DNA of 64,000 bases from Rhodamnia argentea. Taxonomy: Eukaryota; Streptophyta; Magnoliopsida; Myrtales; Myrtaceae. Numbering within the stretch: the first letter of the stretch is position 1; each line of letters opens with the position of its first letter. A program made the translations under genes and the position numbers. Of this stretch, positions 23,206 to 35,664 are shown in pieces. Under the pieces are notes generated by a model that did not search any database, was not told where the DNA came from, and was given only the letters and a program-made list of their open reading frames with translations. The stretch spans positions 14,767,777 through 14,831,776 of the forward strand of contig NC_063157.1 of assembly GCF_020921035.1 (NCBI RefSeq). Reading direction: 5' to 3'.

Positions 23206-24950
23206 ATGGTGAGTCGTTTGTACCTCCGCCTAATGGGACTCGCCATCTTAGTCATCGTCTCCGTCGTTTTGCTCCGAGTTTTCTGATTCTCCGGTGGCAC
23301 TTTTCATGTTTTCTGCTATCCTCTTGAGTAATGCTGTTGATAATCAAGATTTTTTTTTACGAATGGATTCGAGTTTGAGTTGGTAAAATTGGGACGATTG
23401 ATCTTGGTATGTACTGATTTGACGGCCTTTTGTCCCTTCGATTTGAGGCGTCCGATCTCTCATCACGTTGGTTTCTAGCTGTTTGGTTTTTGTCTAAATG
23501 CTTCCTAGCTGTTTGATTTATACGTGCTCCCCATGGATGGTCGTGTGTTCACTGATGGATAAGATGAGTTTGAACAGGTTTTTCAGTGCCCACGGCAGGG
23601 GCAACCTTGGAGAAGGAGACCTCAGAAAGATCAGTTAGTATAGACCATCTTCTCTCGTATTCTAGTTTGAAAATGCTGAAAATTGTAATTCAAAGCATGA
23701 CCAAAGGATATGAAAGTGAAAGCTTTGGTTAGTAAGATCACCTTTAAAAGATATACCATAGTGCAAATCTTTGACATCATATGTAGAATTCTGGCAAAAC
23801 AGAAATCGCTTGAAAAGTTGGTTGATTGGATAGGAAAAAGAGAAAACAGATAGAAAACCAATGGAGCCCTTTTGATGCCCAATCAGCTATTTTTTTTTTG
23901 GGCAAATGCTTCTTCCTGAACCAACTGAGGTTATCAGAATTTACGCATGCTTGGACCGTATACTAAAGACTCAGATTTTGGCCGATTCTTGTCTTTGACT
24001 ATGTCGTGTGCTTTCAGTATGCACAAGCGCCATGGCTTTGAGCAGCAGACTTCTCTGCATTCGTTTCGGACAAAATGCAAGGTTGCTTTTTTGTGGGCTG
24101 GCTTGATCATTTCTTGCTTTCCTTCTTGGTTTATAGCTGGCTGCTTTTTGTTTTCCGAGGTGCACATATCTTTTAGTTGGGCATTCCTTGATGTGCTTTT
24201 AACCTGCAAACCGGCTTGGATGCATCTTTTGTTGGAGCATTTGGTATTTGATCCTTGATTTTTATACTAATCAACGATGAGTCGCCACCAAATATTCAGC
24301 ATGGGGGAGCAGCTCGGAAGTCATTATTGTAATTAAGAATGAGCATACAGATATAGGAATGCATTGTCAAGTATGTCTGTCACATGACAATCATACATAA
24401 TGTTGTCACACCTCTGTTCATGATGTTTTGCTTGTGGCAACTATGTTCTTCTAGGCAAATGCAGCTTCAGGTATGGCAGTGCATGACGATTGCAAGTTGA
24501 GGTTCTTAGATTTGAAGGCAAAGAGGACCTACCGTTTCATAGTGTTTAAAATTGAGGAGAAGCAAAAGCAAGTAATTGTTGAGAAACTTGGAGAACCTAC
24601 TGATAGCTATGAAGATTTCAGTGCCAGCCTTCCTGCGGATGAGTGTAGATATGCTGTGTATGACTTTGATTATGTGACTGAAGAGAATTGTCAAAAGAGC
24701 AGGATTATATTCATTGCCTGGTAACAGTTGGTAACTGGACCCATAAATAATTTTTGCTCCTGTTTTTCATTTCTTAACTCATTGTTATTTTGTATGAAGG
24801 TCCCCTGACACTTCTAAAGTAAGAAACAAGATGATTTATGCAAGTTCCAAAGACAGGTTCAAGAGAGAGTTGGATGGTATCCAGGTTGAGTTGCAGGCTA
24901 CTGATCCAACAGAGATGGGCCTTGACGTTATTAGGAGCCGCTCCACTTAA
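23206..24950 (+). CDS. Actin-depolymerizing factor (ADF/cofilin), tandem copy 2
   Basis: Exons are 23206-23208 (ATG, then GTGAGT), 24455-24720 and 24800-24950, again 139 aa. Exon 2 and exon 3 have exactly the same lengths as in copy 1 (266 and 151 nt), so this is a direct tandem duplicate about 3.1 kb downstream. Differences are few: [11 protein letters not shown] for [18 protein letters not shown] for [17 protein letters not shown] for [10 protein letters not shown], and a [10 protein letters not shown] stretch that is closer to the canonical ADF sequence than copy 1's [10 protein letters not shown]. The actin-binding helix and the C-terminus RSRST are the same. Intron 1 is about 1.25 kb. 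Arabidopsis also has neighbouring ADF genes (ADF3/ADF4), which supports an ADF1-4-like assignment. Confidence 0.93.
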
Positions 24951-25285
24951 ATTTAAATTTTTATGTGCAATGCAGGTTCTTAACACCATTTGCGTCCTAC
25001 ACGTGTCATATTTACATCTTCCGGGACCTAGGACTTGCAGTTACTTAATCTATTGGCTTGTCATATGATATTTATCAAAGACGTCTTAATCTTAAGCATT
25101 GGATGATGCTCCAGATCCTCATATGCGATTGTAATGGTGACATTTTTTGTTTGGGATTGCAACACATACAATTTTTATGTGAGGTTTGTGGCGCGTATAG
25201 ACTCCACTTGCTTGCCAATTGTTTTCTCTTTTATGGCCTGGTTATGGCTAGTTTACCTGACAAAGCAAAGAGCATATTCATGTAG

Positions 25286-25765
25286 TTGGATGAACAGTAA
25301 TAATTCACTGCTAATCTGTCCCTTGATTTTGCATGTGGACGAAGCCTGTAGCATTTTAGCGCGCCCTCGGGAGTTTGAGTTGAACCATTTCATTACTCTG
25401 GGATGTCATTGGAGTTAGCCTTAATGTTCATGCTTTAGAATGGGCACACCATCGCATGTTTATGGGGAATATACCAGCTGCCAGTGCTTCCCAATTTTGC
25501 TTTAGAATGGGCACACCATCGCATGTTTATGGGCACACCGTCGCTGTCGTTGGATGAACGGTAATAATTCATCGCTAATCTGTCCCTTGATTTTGCATGT
25601 GGACGAAGCCTGTAGCATTTTAGCGTCCTCTGGAGTTTGAGTTGAACCATTTCATTACTCTGGGATGTCATTGGAGTTAGCCTTAATATTCATGCTTTAG
25701 AATGGGCACACCATCACATGTTTATGGGGAATATACCAGCTGCCAGTGCTTCCCAATTTGGGAGG
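25286..25765. repeat. Direct repeat of about 200-265 bp, two copies
   Basis: The block beginning ttggatgaacagtaataatt (about 25287) recurs at about 25549, including ctgtcccttgattttgcatg and ctttagaatgggcacaccat, and each copy runs to atataccagctgccagtgc. The last portion is itself partly triplicated (caccatcgcatgtttatggg at about 25448 and 25515, and a close variant at about 25709). It lies downstream of ADF copy 2 and is not coding. Confidence 0.8.
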
Positions 25766-27117
25766 AAAGCACTTTGTTCTTGTAGTTCTAGTCGCAGGTG
25801 CAATCGTCCCAATTTGCTTTGTTTCGATGGGTATGAAACTTTTGCGAAGTGACGGGAAGTTTTCTGGATCTTCTGGTTCTGAATCCCATGCTTACAAGTG
25901 ACTCTTTAGGGTACTTCCATGAGAGAAATTTTGATCCAGAGGAGCTTCAGTATATGACATAGCACATGATCTTCCAAGTATAGAGCAGTCATTGTCTTTA
26001 GATGTCCAGTGATCTTATACTCTATACACTTATCACTTCTCTTCAAATTTCCGAGTTACTCCCATGTGTGTATAACAGAACCGCTGCTTGTAGTGTTATC
26101 CAGCGAAACGCACGCGTTTTGCTTTACTTGAGCTCATTGTGCTGCTAATATTTTTAATGGTCCTACTTAGTGCCTCCTTTAATTCCATTAACAAGAAATT
26201 CATTAATAGATTCACATTTCTAGCATTCGCATTCCTTGTAATATTTTTCTTTTTCAATTGGTTGGATGGCTTGAATTTAACATGGGAATACTTTACATTT
26301 CGGCCTTGAATAGAGAGTACATCTCGGTTATTGAACACTGGGTGGCTGAGATGTGTCTGTTCTTTCTCGCATCTTTTTTTCTTTTTCTTGTTCTTTCTTC
26401 CCCATGATCCTCTTCTGTACCCAACTCAGCCACATACACAGAAGCCCCGGTTGCCCCCACAGCCACAAGCCTAGAGGCTGTGAACCTCACTCAAGAAGCA
26501 CTTCCTTACTTTTGCAAAAGCCTCGGCATTCCGTAGAGGTTAATTTCCCTTATTCAACCAATGTGGGGACAAGGTTGTTGGGAGATTCTGGCTTATAAGC
26601 ATTGCTACCATATGAGATGCAAGCTTGAAAAGTTTTTTTATGTATACTCTGTAAAGCCAATGATTTTTCTTGTGTTTCATTTTCAATCTGTCTCCCATCA
26701 GCTAATATGGACATGCCTAATTCTACGAATAATACGCGAAACCTATTTTCTCTCGAAATGAAAAAAAAAATTAAATCAAATGAAGATGTCAATTGATCGA
26801 CATGAAAAATGCTCTCTCTCTCATTCGTTCGTACATGCTAGATGCCAATGTCTTCGTTGACGGTGACTTGAGTGTGACTTCACAGTGACATATGTCCCCA
26901 TCAACAAATTCTATCTTAATGGAAGGACCAACTTGATTAAATAGAAAAGAAAAATAAAAATAAAAATAAAATAATAGAGCTGAGTTAGGCTATTTCTACA
27001 CTAACTTGTATAGATGATACTACTAGAGACATCAAAATGAGTCACGAGCCTTTTTTTTTTTTTCCTTGTATTTTTAAGTCCATGTCATATATGGATTGTT
27101 AAACACTTAAAGGGCCG
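25766..27117. other. Intergenic, no gene supported
   Basis: Short open frames are present on both strands, but none resembles a known protein. The stretch at 26940-26975 is A-rich low complexity. Confidence 0.35.
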
Positions 27118-27476
27118 GATGAAAGTAGACATGGCCACGGGCCGATTTGAGCCCGGAATCGGCCCGTGGAACAATCGAAACCGGCCCGTTGACCGAGACC
27201 GGAAGTTTCGATTTTAAAAAATTAGGAACATGCCAAAAAAAAAGAGGGGGGGGAGGAAGCCTCATAGCCGTTGCATGCAACGGTCATAATATGGCCATTG
27301 TAATTATAACTTTTTTTCCTTCTAAATTTCTTATAAATATCATTCCTCCTCTTTCATTTTTTTCTCACAATTTCTATCAAATTCTCTCAATTCTCTCAAA
27401 TTCTCTCAATTCTCAATTCTTTCAAATTCTCTCAATTGTCAATTCTTTCAAATTCTCTCAATCCGCTCATCCCGGC

Positions 27477-30400
27477 TAGGGGTGAGCATGGTTCCACAGT
27501 AGAACCGAGAACCGGATAACCGAACCGACGGTTCCTATCCAGGTCCCGGTTCTGACTTGTATGGGATCGGTTCCCGGTTCCGCCTTTTTATGAACCGAAA
27601 TCGGAACCTAAATGTGCAAAAAGTAAACCCTAGATTTTATTTTCTTATTTCTAATTTCTACTCTTCTCTTCTTTGAATTGCACGAAACCACTATGTTCTT
27701 TCGTTCTCAACCAAACGACGCACGCCTCTTTCTCTATTCTTCCTCTCATCGCCCAGCCCTTTCCTCGAGTCCTCGACGCCGACAACCCTTGCCTCTCCGT
27801 CCACCGCCTCATCATTCCTTAGCACCCACACCTCTGACGGCCTCTCCGCATCTTCCCCGGACGACGACCCTTCCCCTGCTATCCCTCGAGAAGCCATCCC
27901 TCACCGTCTACTGGCTTGAACTCGGCTCCCTCGCCAGCCCTTCGACAAGTCGACGACGACCATTCCCTCAACGTCAATTGCATTTCTCGGTACCACACCT
28001 CCGAAATTACAGTCTACATTTTTTTTTTTTCTAGGTCAACGTTTTTCTATGGTCTATATTTTTCTTTACACATCCGAAATTACATTGTTTGGAGGGGGAT
28101 ATAATGTACTTTAGCTATTTGGTAGGACATTATTTGCTCGGACCCTTCCCTCAACGTCAATTGCAAATATATTGGATTCGGTTTTACAACGTATGCAGAG
28201 ATTGTTTTGGTGCGCTCTGGATATATTGCAATTGCTTTGGTCTGCTCTGGATTTATTGAGCGGTGGTGTCCGGAATATATTTCTTTCTCGGGTAAAGTCC
28301 TAATTTTTTGCTTTCTTTTAGTGGATTGTTTTGGTATCGGCATCAAAAAGATTGAAGGTTGGATTGCAACGCTACTTCCCTCAAGACAAGTTTGTTCTAA
28401 AAGCTTGTACTTACACTTACTATTTGCAGTTATTAGGTTTATTATATTTATCATATGGCATTTCGAGCTTAGAGTTGCAATCATAAAATTGTCTACTATG
28501 TTAGTGATTTTTCACGGTCTCCATGAGACAAGACATCACTACTTTGACTTCAACAGATAAGGATCTTTGCTCTAGGTGGGTAGTATATTTGCTTCCTTAA
28601 CGTGGGAGGATTATTGAAGTTGCTCCCATGTCAAAGTGTTCTCTAGTTGTAGTCTTTGAGCAATCCGGTTTGATCATTTGAGACATTTGACTCTTTGGGA
28701 CATCTTGTGAGGTTACTGGAGTTGTTAGGTTTTGATGTGTGATTTGGGACATATATTGCTTTGGGTTCGGAAAGTCTCTTTTGTGACACTTGTAGGATTG
28801 ATTTGGGACATTATCCACATAGGCTCTGTGCTCAATTCGATAACTTACATATTGATAAACAAAGAATAGTGATCACCTGTATTAGCCAAGATGTTATTAT
28901 TTTTCTCATGCGTGTAATCGGGGATTACCTTTTGAGACTTGTAGGCTTTTGAAGTTCTATTGATAAGTACTACACAATGTGAATACCCATGCAGTCCTGC
29001 TTTGGCTCTTGGTTTAATAACTGTGCTAGCTCTCATGATCACTCAAGTGATCATTAACATGGCAACCGGGTGCATTTGCTGCAAAAGAAACCCTCATCCA
29101 TCGAACTCTAGTGGGACAATTGTAGTTATATGCTTTGTTTTTTGGTAAGGAAAGAGATGAAAAGAATTATATGCTTTGTTGTTTCCTGGTAAAAACCTTA
29201 ACTGCACCTTTGGCATCTAAATGTGGTTAAAATACAATGTCTGGTTTGTAATGTTCATGTACATCTGCGGTGTATATTGGATTCTGGTTTGAAGCGTAAC
29301 ATTCATGAAAGTTTGCTTGCCTAACGTTCAATATCTTTATATTTTTCAACAATGATATTATGTATACTCCATAATTGCCTGATGAACATGGTAAAATTGA
29401 ATTGAGCTAGTTATATAGGACTAACAAAGGGAATAAAAAGATTGTCACACAAGTAAAGCTGTCCGTTCAAAAATAGATAGATTTGCCTCCTTTCACTAAC
29501 TTATTTTGCCTTCCCCAAACAATTTCTTCCCTTACATCCACGTATTAGCCAATAATGTTAGAATTTTTCCAGTGTTCCTATTTTATTGATTGTAATTGGG
29601 CGTTGCATTTATGGAAAATCCCAATTCACTACTTTTGTTTTTTTATGTATGAAGCTAATGTATCAAGATAACTTGTCAATGGAAGTGGATGGACTTGAGG
29701 AGATGACTCCGGACACTGAATTAGGATTGTCAACCAATGAAGGTGGAGAAGAGCCATCTTCGACCATGGGTGCGAGTGCGACAAACAAGGTACTTGGAGA
29801 TGGTCTTCCTTCTTGTGATAAGAAAAGTACGTATGATGTCTGGGATCATTTTGCGAAAATCATAAATGAGGAGTCTAGACAAGAAAATAACGTGAGGTGC
29901 ATGCATTGTGGGGTTCAATTAAAGTATAGTGTTTCTAATGGTACTTCTTCGATGAGGAAGCATTTGGTAACATGCAAGAAGTTTCCTCGCAATGTAGATA
30001 AGAGGCAGAAATTCTTTGCACCATGTAATAACAACGTAGATGGCAAAGTAGGGGGAGATCCTGGTAGTGTCATATCGACTTGGATGTTTGATCAAGATCG
30101 TTGTAGGCAAAAACTTGCTCAATTCATCATAGTTGATGAACAAGCATTTTCGTTGGTGGAGCGTGTTGCATTTCGTGAGTATATCAGTGAGTTACAACCT
30201 CTTTTCAAGCATATATCATGATTTACAATGGCTAGAGATTACATGAAGTTATATTTTAGTGAAAGAACTTGCTTGAAGACTTACTTTGGTAAGTATAATT
30301 CGAGGATCGCACTCACCACCGATACATGGACTTCCATTCAAAACATGAATTATTTGTGTCTCACTGCACATTTTATTGATGAAAATTGGAAGTTGCATAA

Positions 30401-32748
30401 GAGGATCATCAATTTTGTGGTGATGCATAGTCACGGGCGTAGGGAGATTGGGAAAATGGTGGAGAAACGCATATACGAGTGGGGAATAGAAAAAAAGGAG
30501 TCCACAATCACCGTAGATAATGCTAGTTTGAATGATGTTGCAATTGGTTATTTGAAGGATAAACTTTCAAAAGAAGGGTCATTGATATTAGATGGCAAGG
30601 TCTTACACATGAGGTGCACTGCTCATATATTGAATTTGATTGTTAGAAATGGCTTGTCTAAGGTGGCTGCTTCTATTGAACGTGTCCGAAACATGATTAA
30701 ATATGTGAGGAGCTCTCCCATGAGAGCCAAATCATTTCAATCTTGCATTGAGAGTGAAAGGATCACTTATAAAGGTTAGGTTTGTCTTGACGTCGCCACT
30801 AGATGGAACTCCACTTACCTCATGTTAAACACCGCCATAAAATTCAGAAAAGCCTTTGAAAGGATGGAAGAAGAGGATTTATCTTTCGTAGGTGAGCTTA
30901 ACCATGATCTTCCTAAAGATGATGATTGGAAAAATGCCATTATTCTTTCTGATTTTCTAGAACAATTTTATAAAGCCACCAAAGTGATGTCGGGGAGTTC
31001 ATATGTCACTTCAAATGGTTATTTCGAGGGGATAGCTGCTTTGTACAAATATTTGAAAGACGAAACGGATTCTTTGGATCCTAAGCTTGGGCCTATGGGA
31101 AAGACAATGAAGGAGAAATTTGACAAATATTATGGGAATTTAGATAAGGTAAATATGCTGGTGTTGATTGCCATTGTGTTGGATACTACAAAGAAGTTGA
31201 ATTATGTGAGTTTCTGTTATCGACAAATTTATGATGATGATCGAGAATCAATGAGATGTGTGATAAGGTACAGAAAGCATTGGAGCAGTTGTATGAATTT
31301 TATAAGTAATCTTTTGCTTCAAGCAAGCAAAACCGTGGTGGCTAAAGTTTGAGTGCTAGTAGTAGTAGTTCCAATTCCGTTGGTAATGAAGCTAGTAGCA
31401 AGTATGACATCCAAGTTTGGCACAGAACCTATATGCTCTCAAAGAAAAAAGCACACTATGGCAACAAATCGGAGCTTAACCAGTATCTTCAAGATAAAGA
31501 TGAAGAGACTCTTGATCTTGATCTTTTAATGTGGTGGAAGATTACCGGCTCAAAATATAAAATTCTATCTTTGATAGCTCGAGATGTTTTGTCTATTCCC
31601 GTAACTACCGTTGCTTCCGAGTCGACTTTTAGTACATCGGGTCGTATGCTTGATGGCTTTCGGAGTTCATTGACTCCTAAAGTTGTGGAAGCTTTGCTTT
31701 GCACTCAAAATTGGTTAAGAGCCGTTCGTATGCCGATTAACATTGAAGAGTGCATTGAGAATGCTGAAATATTTGAGTCGGGTAAGTGACGTTTATATGT
31801 TTATATATTGTAGTTCCTTTATATATATTTAGAATGAATGCTCTATTTAATCTCTCTCTCTCTCTCTTTTTAGATATGGATTGTCTTAATGATGACATTA
31901 TCCTCGGTAATTAAAGCTTACGAGTTGAAGTGGAATTGCTATACGTGGTGAAGCTTTCTATTAATCGTTTTAGTTTAGTTAATAGTAATTTTACTTTAAA
32001 ACTAATATTAGTTTGCTGTTTCGTTTGGTTTCGTGTGGTTAGATTTCGAGTCTTATGTAATCGAAAGGGAGGCTCGTGATAAACTATTTGCATATGGATG
32101 TTTTGGTCCTTTTGGATGCTTTGGCACTTTCCTCCGGAGTAGATGTTTTGGATCCTTAGGCAATTTTTCCTTAACTTATTCCACAACCTTGGTGCCGAAA
32201 GAAAACCTTTTGTTTCCTCCATGGAAGATTGAGCCGCATTCTTTCGTGTGTTTAAAGAATGTTTCCTGTGGGCATTACTGAATGCATCCAAGTGGGGTGT
32301 TTTACTTTTGTCTTGCAAGTTTGAATGTTGATCATCTTTCGAGTAGGAGAGTGGAAATTATGTCTCGGAGCACACAATGTTTAAGCTCTTTTCCTATGAT
32401 AAGAATAGTTTGTCATCTCAATATTTTTAGGTATTTTGTCGAAGAGAGATTTGTTCATTGTTGTCAAGGGACTCTTGTTGGGAATATTCTTGTAAAACTT
32501 TTGTGGGAAGACTTTCTGCTTGTTTTCGGTCCAAATATTCAGACTTTCTTCTATTTTGATGCAAAATGATCGTATTGACGAGTTCTAGGGTACCCTGGAA
32601 CCGAATCCGGAATCGGTGACGGGGTAGGTTCCGGGTTCCAGGTTCCAAAGGGTAGGTTCTAGGTTCCAAAAAATGAGGAACCCGTACTAGCGAGTAGGTT
32701 CTAGGTTCCAAGTGGAACCTACCCGGAACCTGGAACCGCTCACCCCTA
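27477..32748 (+). mobile_element. Inner hAT transposon, 5272 bp, nested
   Basis: Terminal inverted repeats TAGGGGTGAGC match at both ends and are followed by repeated GGTTCC motifs (27490-27600 and 32585-32745). The 8-bp target duplication ATCCCGGC is perfect (27469-27476 and 32749-32756) and lies inside the outer hAT, which fixes the order of insertion. It carries a zf-BED hAT transposase gene with three lesions at 29586-31789. The region 27690-29580 holds non-transposase sequence of unknown nature, probably leader and introns. Confidence 0.92.
29676..31789 (+). pseudogene. hAT transposase pseudogene (zf-BED), inner element
   Basis: A BED zinc finger (YDVWDHF, then CMHCG and HLVTC, about 29830-29975) is followed by the classic hAT order: TTDTWTSIQNMNYLCLTAHF, TVDNASLNDVAIGYLK, MRCTAHILNLIVRNGL, the WNSTYLML block, and the C-terminal dimerisation domain with ARDVLSIPVTTVASESTFS and SGRMLDGFRSSLTPKVVEAL. 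The frame is kept through two in-frame stops, TGA at 30219-30221 and TAG at 30777-30779. A frameshift near 31340-31352 then separates the C-terminal domain. With only three lesions this is the youngest of the three hAT genes here. The start is uncertain; an ATG near 29682 (MEVDGLEEM) is the best candidate. Confidence 0.9.
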
Positions 32749-32999
32749 ATCCCGGCTCAATTCTGTCAATTTTCTGAATCGGCTTTCCGCTCAATTTTCT
32801 GACAAAAATGGCAAGTGGAAGCGGAGCTCGTGATAGGGGAAAGAGCCCGATACCGATGGGGATGGGGGAATCGATTATCCTCAACCTCATGATCAATATG
32901 ATTCTCGTGAGTTTACATGTTGGGTAGACGATAATGATAATAGCAACAATGTTTCCAACGTCGAGCACGTCCCAACGCAATAAAGTATTCATCTTCCTA

Positions 33000-34893
33000 C
33001 CGGCGTCAAAGAAACATCGACCGCAAAGGAGCCGGAACGACGGGTTTGGGAGAGTACATCTAACTTATGGCAACACTTCGACAAGGTACTTGCAAGCGGA
33101 GACAAGTACAAGATAAACTGTAAATATTGTACGAAATCATACAATTTCAATAAAGGAGACGGCTATGAAACATACCGTTGGCATCCGAAACAAAGACATG
33201 CAACGCAAGCGTGGATCGACACCGGGCAACAACAAATTTTCGGTTACATCAATTCTAATACTTCTCCTTTATTTCGTTATAGTGATGAACTTTATAAAGA
33301 AACATTAGCTCAATATGTTGCCATTGAACTTTTACCTTTTACTACTGGTGAAAATTTTGGTTTAAATTTTTTTATCAACACTGCATGTACTTCGCAAACA
33401 AAACCTGTTCCGAGAATTACTCTTAAACGCGAACTTTTTAGGGTTTATAAAAAAAAACAAAAAAAGGCTTTGCAAAATTTTGTTACGGATTTCAATGAAC
33501 GTATGCATATAGATAGAGACATTTGGAGTGATTCTTGGCAAATTCATTCTTATATTGATATCACATGTCAATGGATAGGTGACGATTGGAACATTCAAAA
33601 AAGAATAATTGCATTTCGAGTGTTTGATGAAAGGCATACCGCCAATAATATTTATAGAATAATTAGACAAGTTTTAGAAGAATATGATTTGATTAATAAA
33701 GTTTTTTCAGTTGGTTTTGATAATGCCCCGTCAAATACCGCTTCCATTTCAGATTTAGAAAATATTTATAAACCCTCTTTTAGTGGACAATTTTTTCACA
33801 TTAGACATGCTTGTCATATTTTAAATTTATATGTACAAGATGGTTTACAAACTTTTGAGACTTTTCTCACCCCAATAAAGACAGCAATTAAATTTTTATG
33901 GAGTTGTCCTCAAGTTATGAAAGAATGGGGCAGATTTTGTAAATCACATGGACAAAAATCAAACAGATTTCCAAAAGATATTCCGACTTGTTGGAATTCT
34001 GCCTACGAGTTGCTTCATCAATCTTTTGCTTATAAAGATTTATTGTGTACGTTTATTTCAAATAATGTTTTCGAAATTACTTTACTCCCGCAAGATTGAG
34101 TTGTTTGCAAAAAAAATTTAGATTTTTTGAAATTTTTTAATGATGTAACTTATACTTTATCTTGTGTTTATTATCCTACTACACATTTATTTTTAATAGA
34201 GTGTGTTAACATTCCTGGTATTTTTTGTGAATATGCGCAAGATGTTCAATTAGCTCCGACTATTATAGCAATGAAAGCAAAATGGCTACATTATTATGCC
34301 TACATTCCTCTTATTTATTTGGTTGCTATTATTTTTTATCCATGTGCTAAATTAGATGGTTTGTATGATTATTTGAATAATTATTATTATGATTGTTTAC
34401 ATTTGAATGAAACGGTAGATATCAAAACTATACAAGTAAAGGTTAAAAACGTTATAGTAGCATCATATAATTAATTTTGTAATAGATATGGTTTAAGTTA
34501 TAGTGGATCTTCTCAACTTAGTGTCTCACAAAGGGAGGAGAGTGGTAGACTTAGTAGAGGGTACAATCTGCTCATTAATTGACAAAAAAAAACAAAATGG
34601 AGCAATGGATAATATTTTCGAATTAGAAAATTATTTAACCATTACTTTTGAGTTTCGTGATTCCGAACACAGCACAGATTTCAAAATCTTGAGTGGTGGA
34701 AGACTCATTCAACCCAATTCTCAATCATCACTCCATCGCAAGACAGATGTTAACAATTCATTCTTCAACGGTTGCAGTTGAACAAGCATTTAGCGCTGGA
34801 GTATTAATTTTGGACGATAGCCATTCAAGATTAAATTCGAATACTGTGGAGACTCAAGCTTGTGTCCATAATTGGACAAAGGCTAAATTTTGA
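33000..34893 (+). pseudogene. hAT transposase pseudogene, outer element
   Basis: One frame runs from about 33000 to a TGA at 34097-34099. It includes LWQHFDKVLASGDKYKINCK followed by CTKSYNF (a degenerate BED finger), RDIWSDSWQIHSYIDITCQW, SVGFDNAPSNTASI, HIRHACHILNLYVQDGL and CWNSAYELLHQ. After the stop the same frame resumes with CVYYPTTHLFLIE. It then breaks into two other frames, the last giving the C-terminal dimerisation signature VAVEQAFSAG and the ETQACVHNW helix. No ATG opens the long frame, so the N-terminus is also altered. Some landmark residues of the TTDTWTS block are replaced (IDITCQW), so it is clearly dead. Confidence 0.85.
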
Positions 34894-35362
34894 CAACAAG
34901 AGCTAAATCGAGACGACAAATTCTTCAATAATGATAGTGAAGATACCACCGCCATGAGTACCGCCATGGGTAGCGACGATTGTCGATGAAGTAAGTTGGG
35001 GTTATAAAAGGTAAAAGAATTACATGGGCTTTGATTCTTCTATTCCCAAGAAGATATATAAGCGCTTAATGATAATTCATTAAGTTCGAGCCCATTTCCT
35101 CTCTCTTTTCTTTCCCCCAAATTTGATTACAATGTACAATTTGACTAAATTTATAATTGATAATTTATTATTTTTTTATTTCATAATTTATTATTTAAAA
35201 TTAAATTTTAAATTCGGAACTCGAATCGGGCATTGAACCTCGCCTGAACCGAAACTGCCCCTTCAAGGGCCGGTTCTAGTTCCATCATGGCCACGAACCG
35301 GAACCGTCGGATCATGAACCAAATCCGGCGGTTCACAGCCCGTGGCCATGTCTAGATGAAAG

Positions 35363-35655
35363 TGGGTCTAAAATATTATACTTCAATCGGGCCGGGTTTT
35401 AAGGGTTTCTACAAGACTCATTTAATAAGATAAATGTCACTAAAAATTCTAAATTATGCCCACTATAACACATTATAAACTTCTTCTTTTTTGTGACACT
35501 AACAATATCAAACTTATATCCGAGGAACATACTTAATACAAAATTATAATCGTGTGATACATTTACCCTAAACTAACTTATATTCTCCATGTGATAAATT
35601 TATCCTAAACTTATTTCTAATAACATCAAAAAATCTCAAATTTAAACTCGCATCT
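35363..35655. other. AT-rich spacer
   Basis: Nothing coding. The sequence about 35430-35640 has degenerate repeats of the type found in the palindromic elements (for instance gtgatacatttaccctaaac), so it may be a decayed half element. Confidence 0.3.
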
Positions 35656-35664
35656 CACATTTAT

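Larger units (their letters stand above)
27126..35354 (+). mobile_element. Outer hAT transposon, split by a nested hAT
   Basis: Both ends carry the identical 17-bp inverted repeat TAGACATGGCCACGGGC, and the 8-bp target duplication GATGAAAG is perfect (27118-27125 and 35355-35362). Removing the inner element and its duplication leaves about 2.95 kb. The transposase relic is at about 33000-34893 on the plus strand. The perfect flanks and ends contrast with the heavily mutated coding region, so the element probably moved with transposase supplied by another copy. Confidence 0.9.

Noticed and set aside
28207..28560. 117-codon frame within the inner hAT
   Set aside because: Upstream of the transposase, no domain; likely leader or intron sequence.
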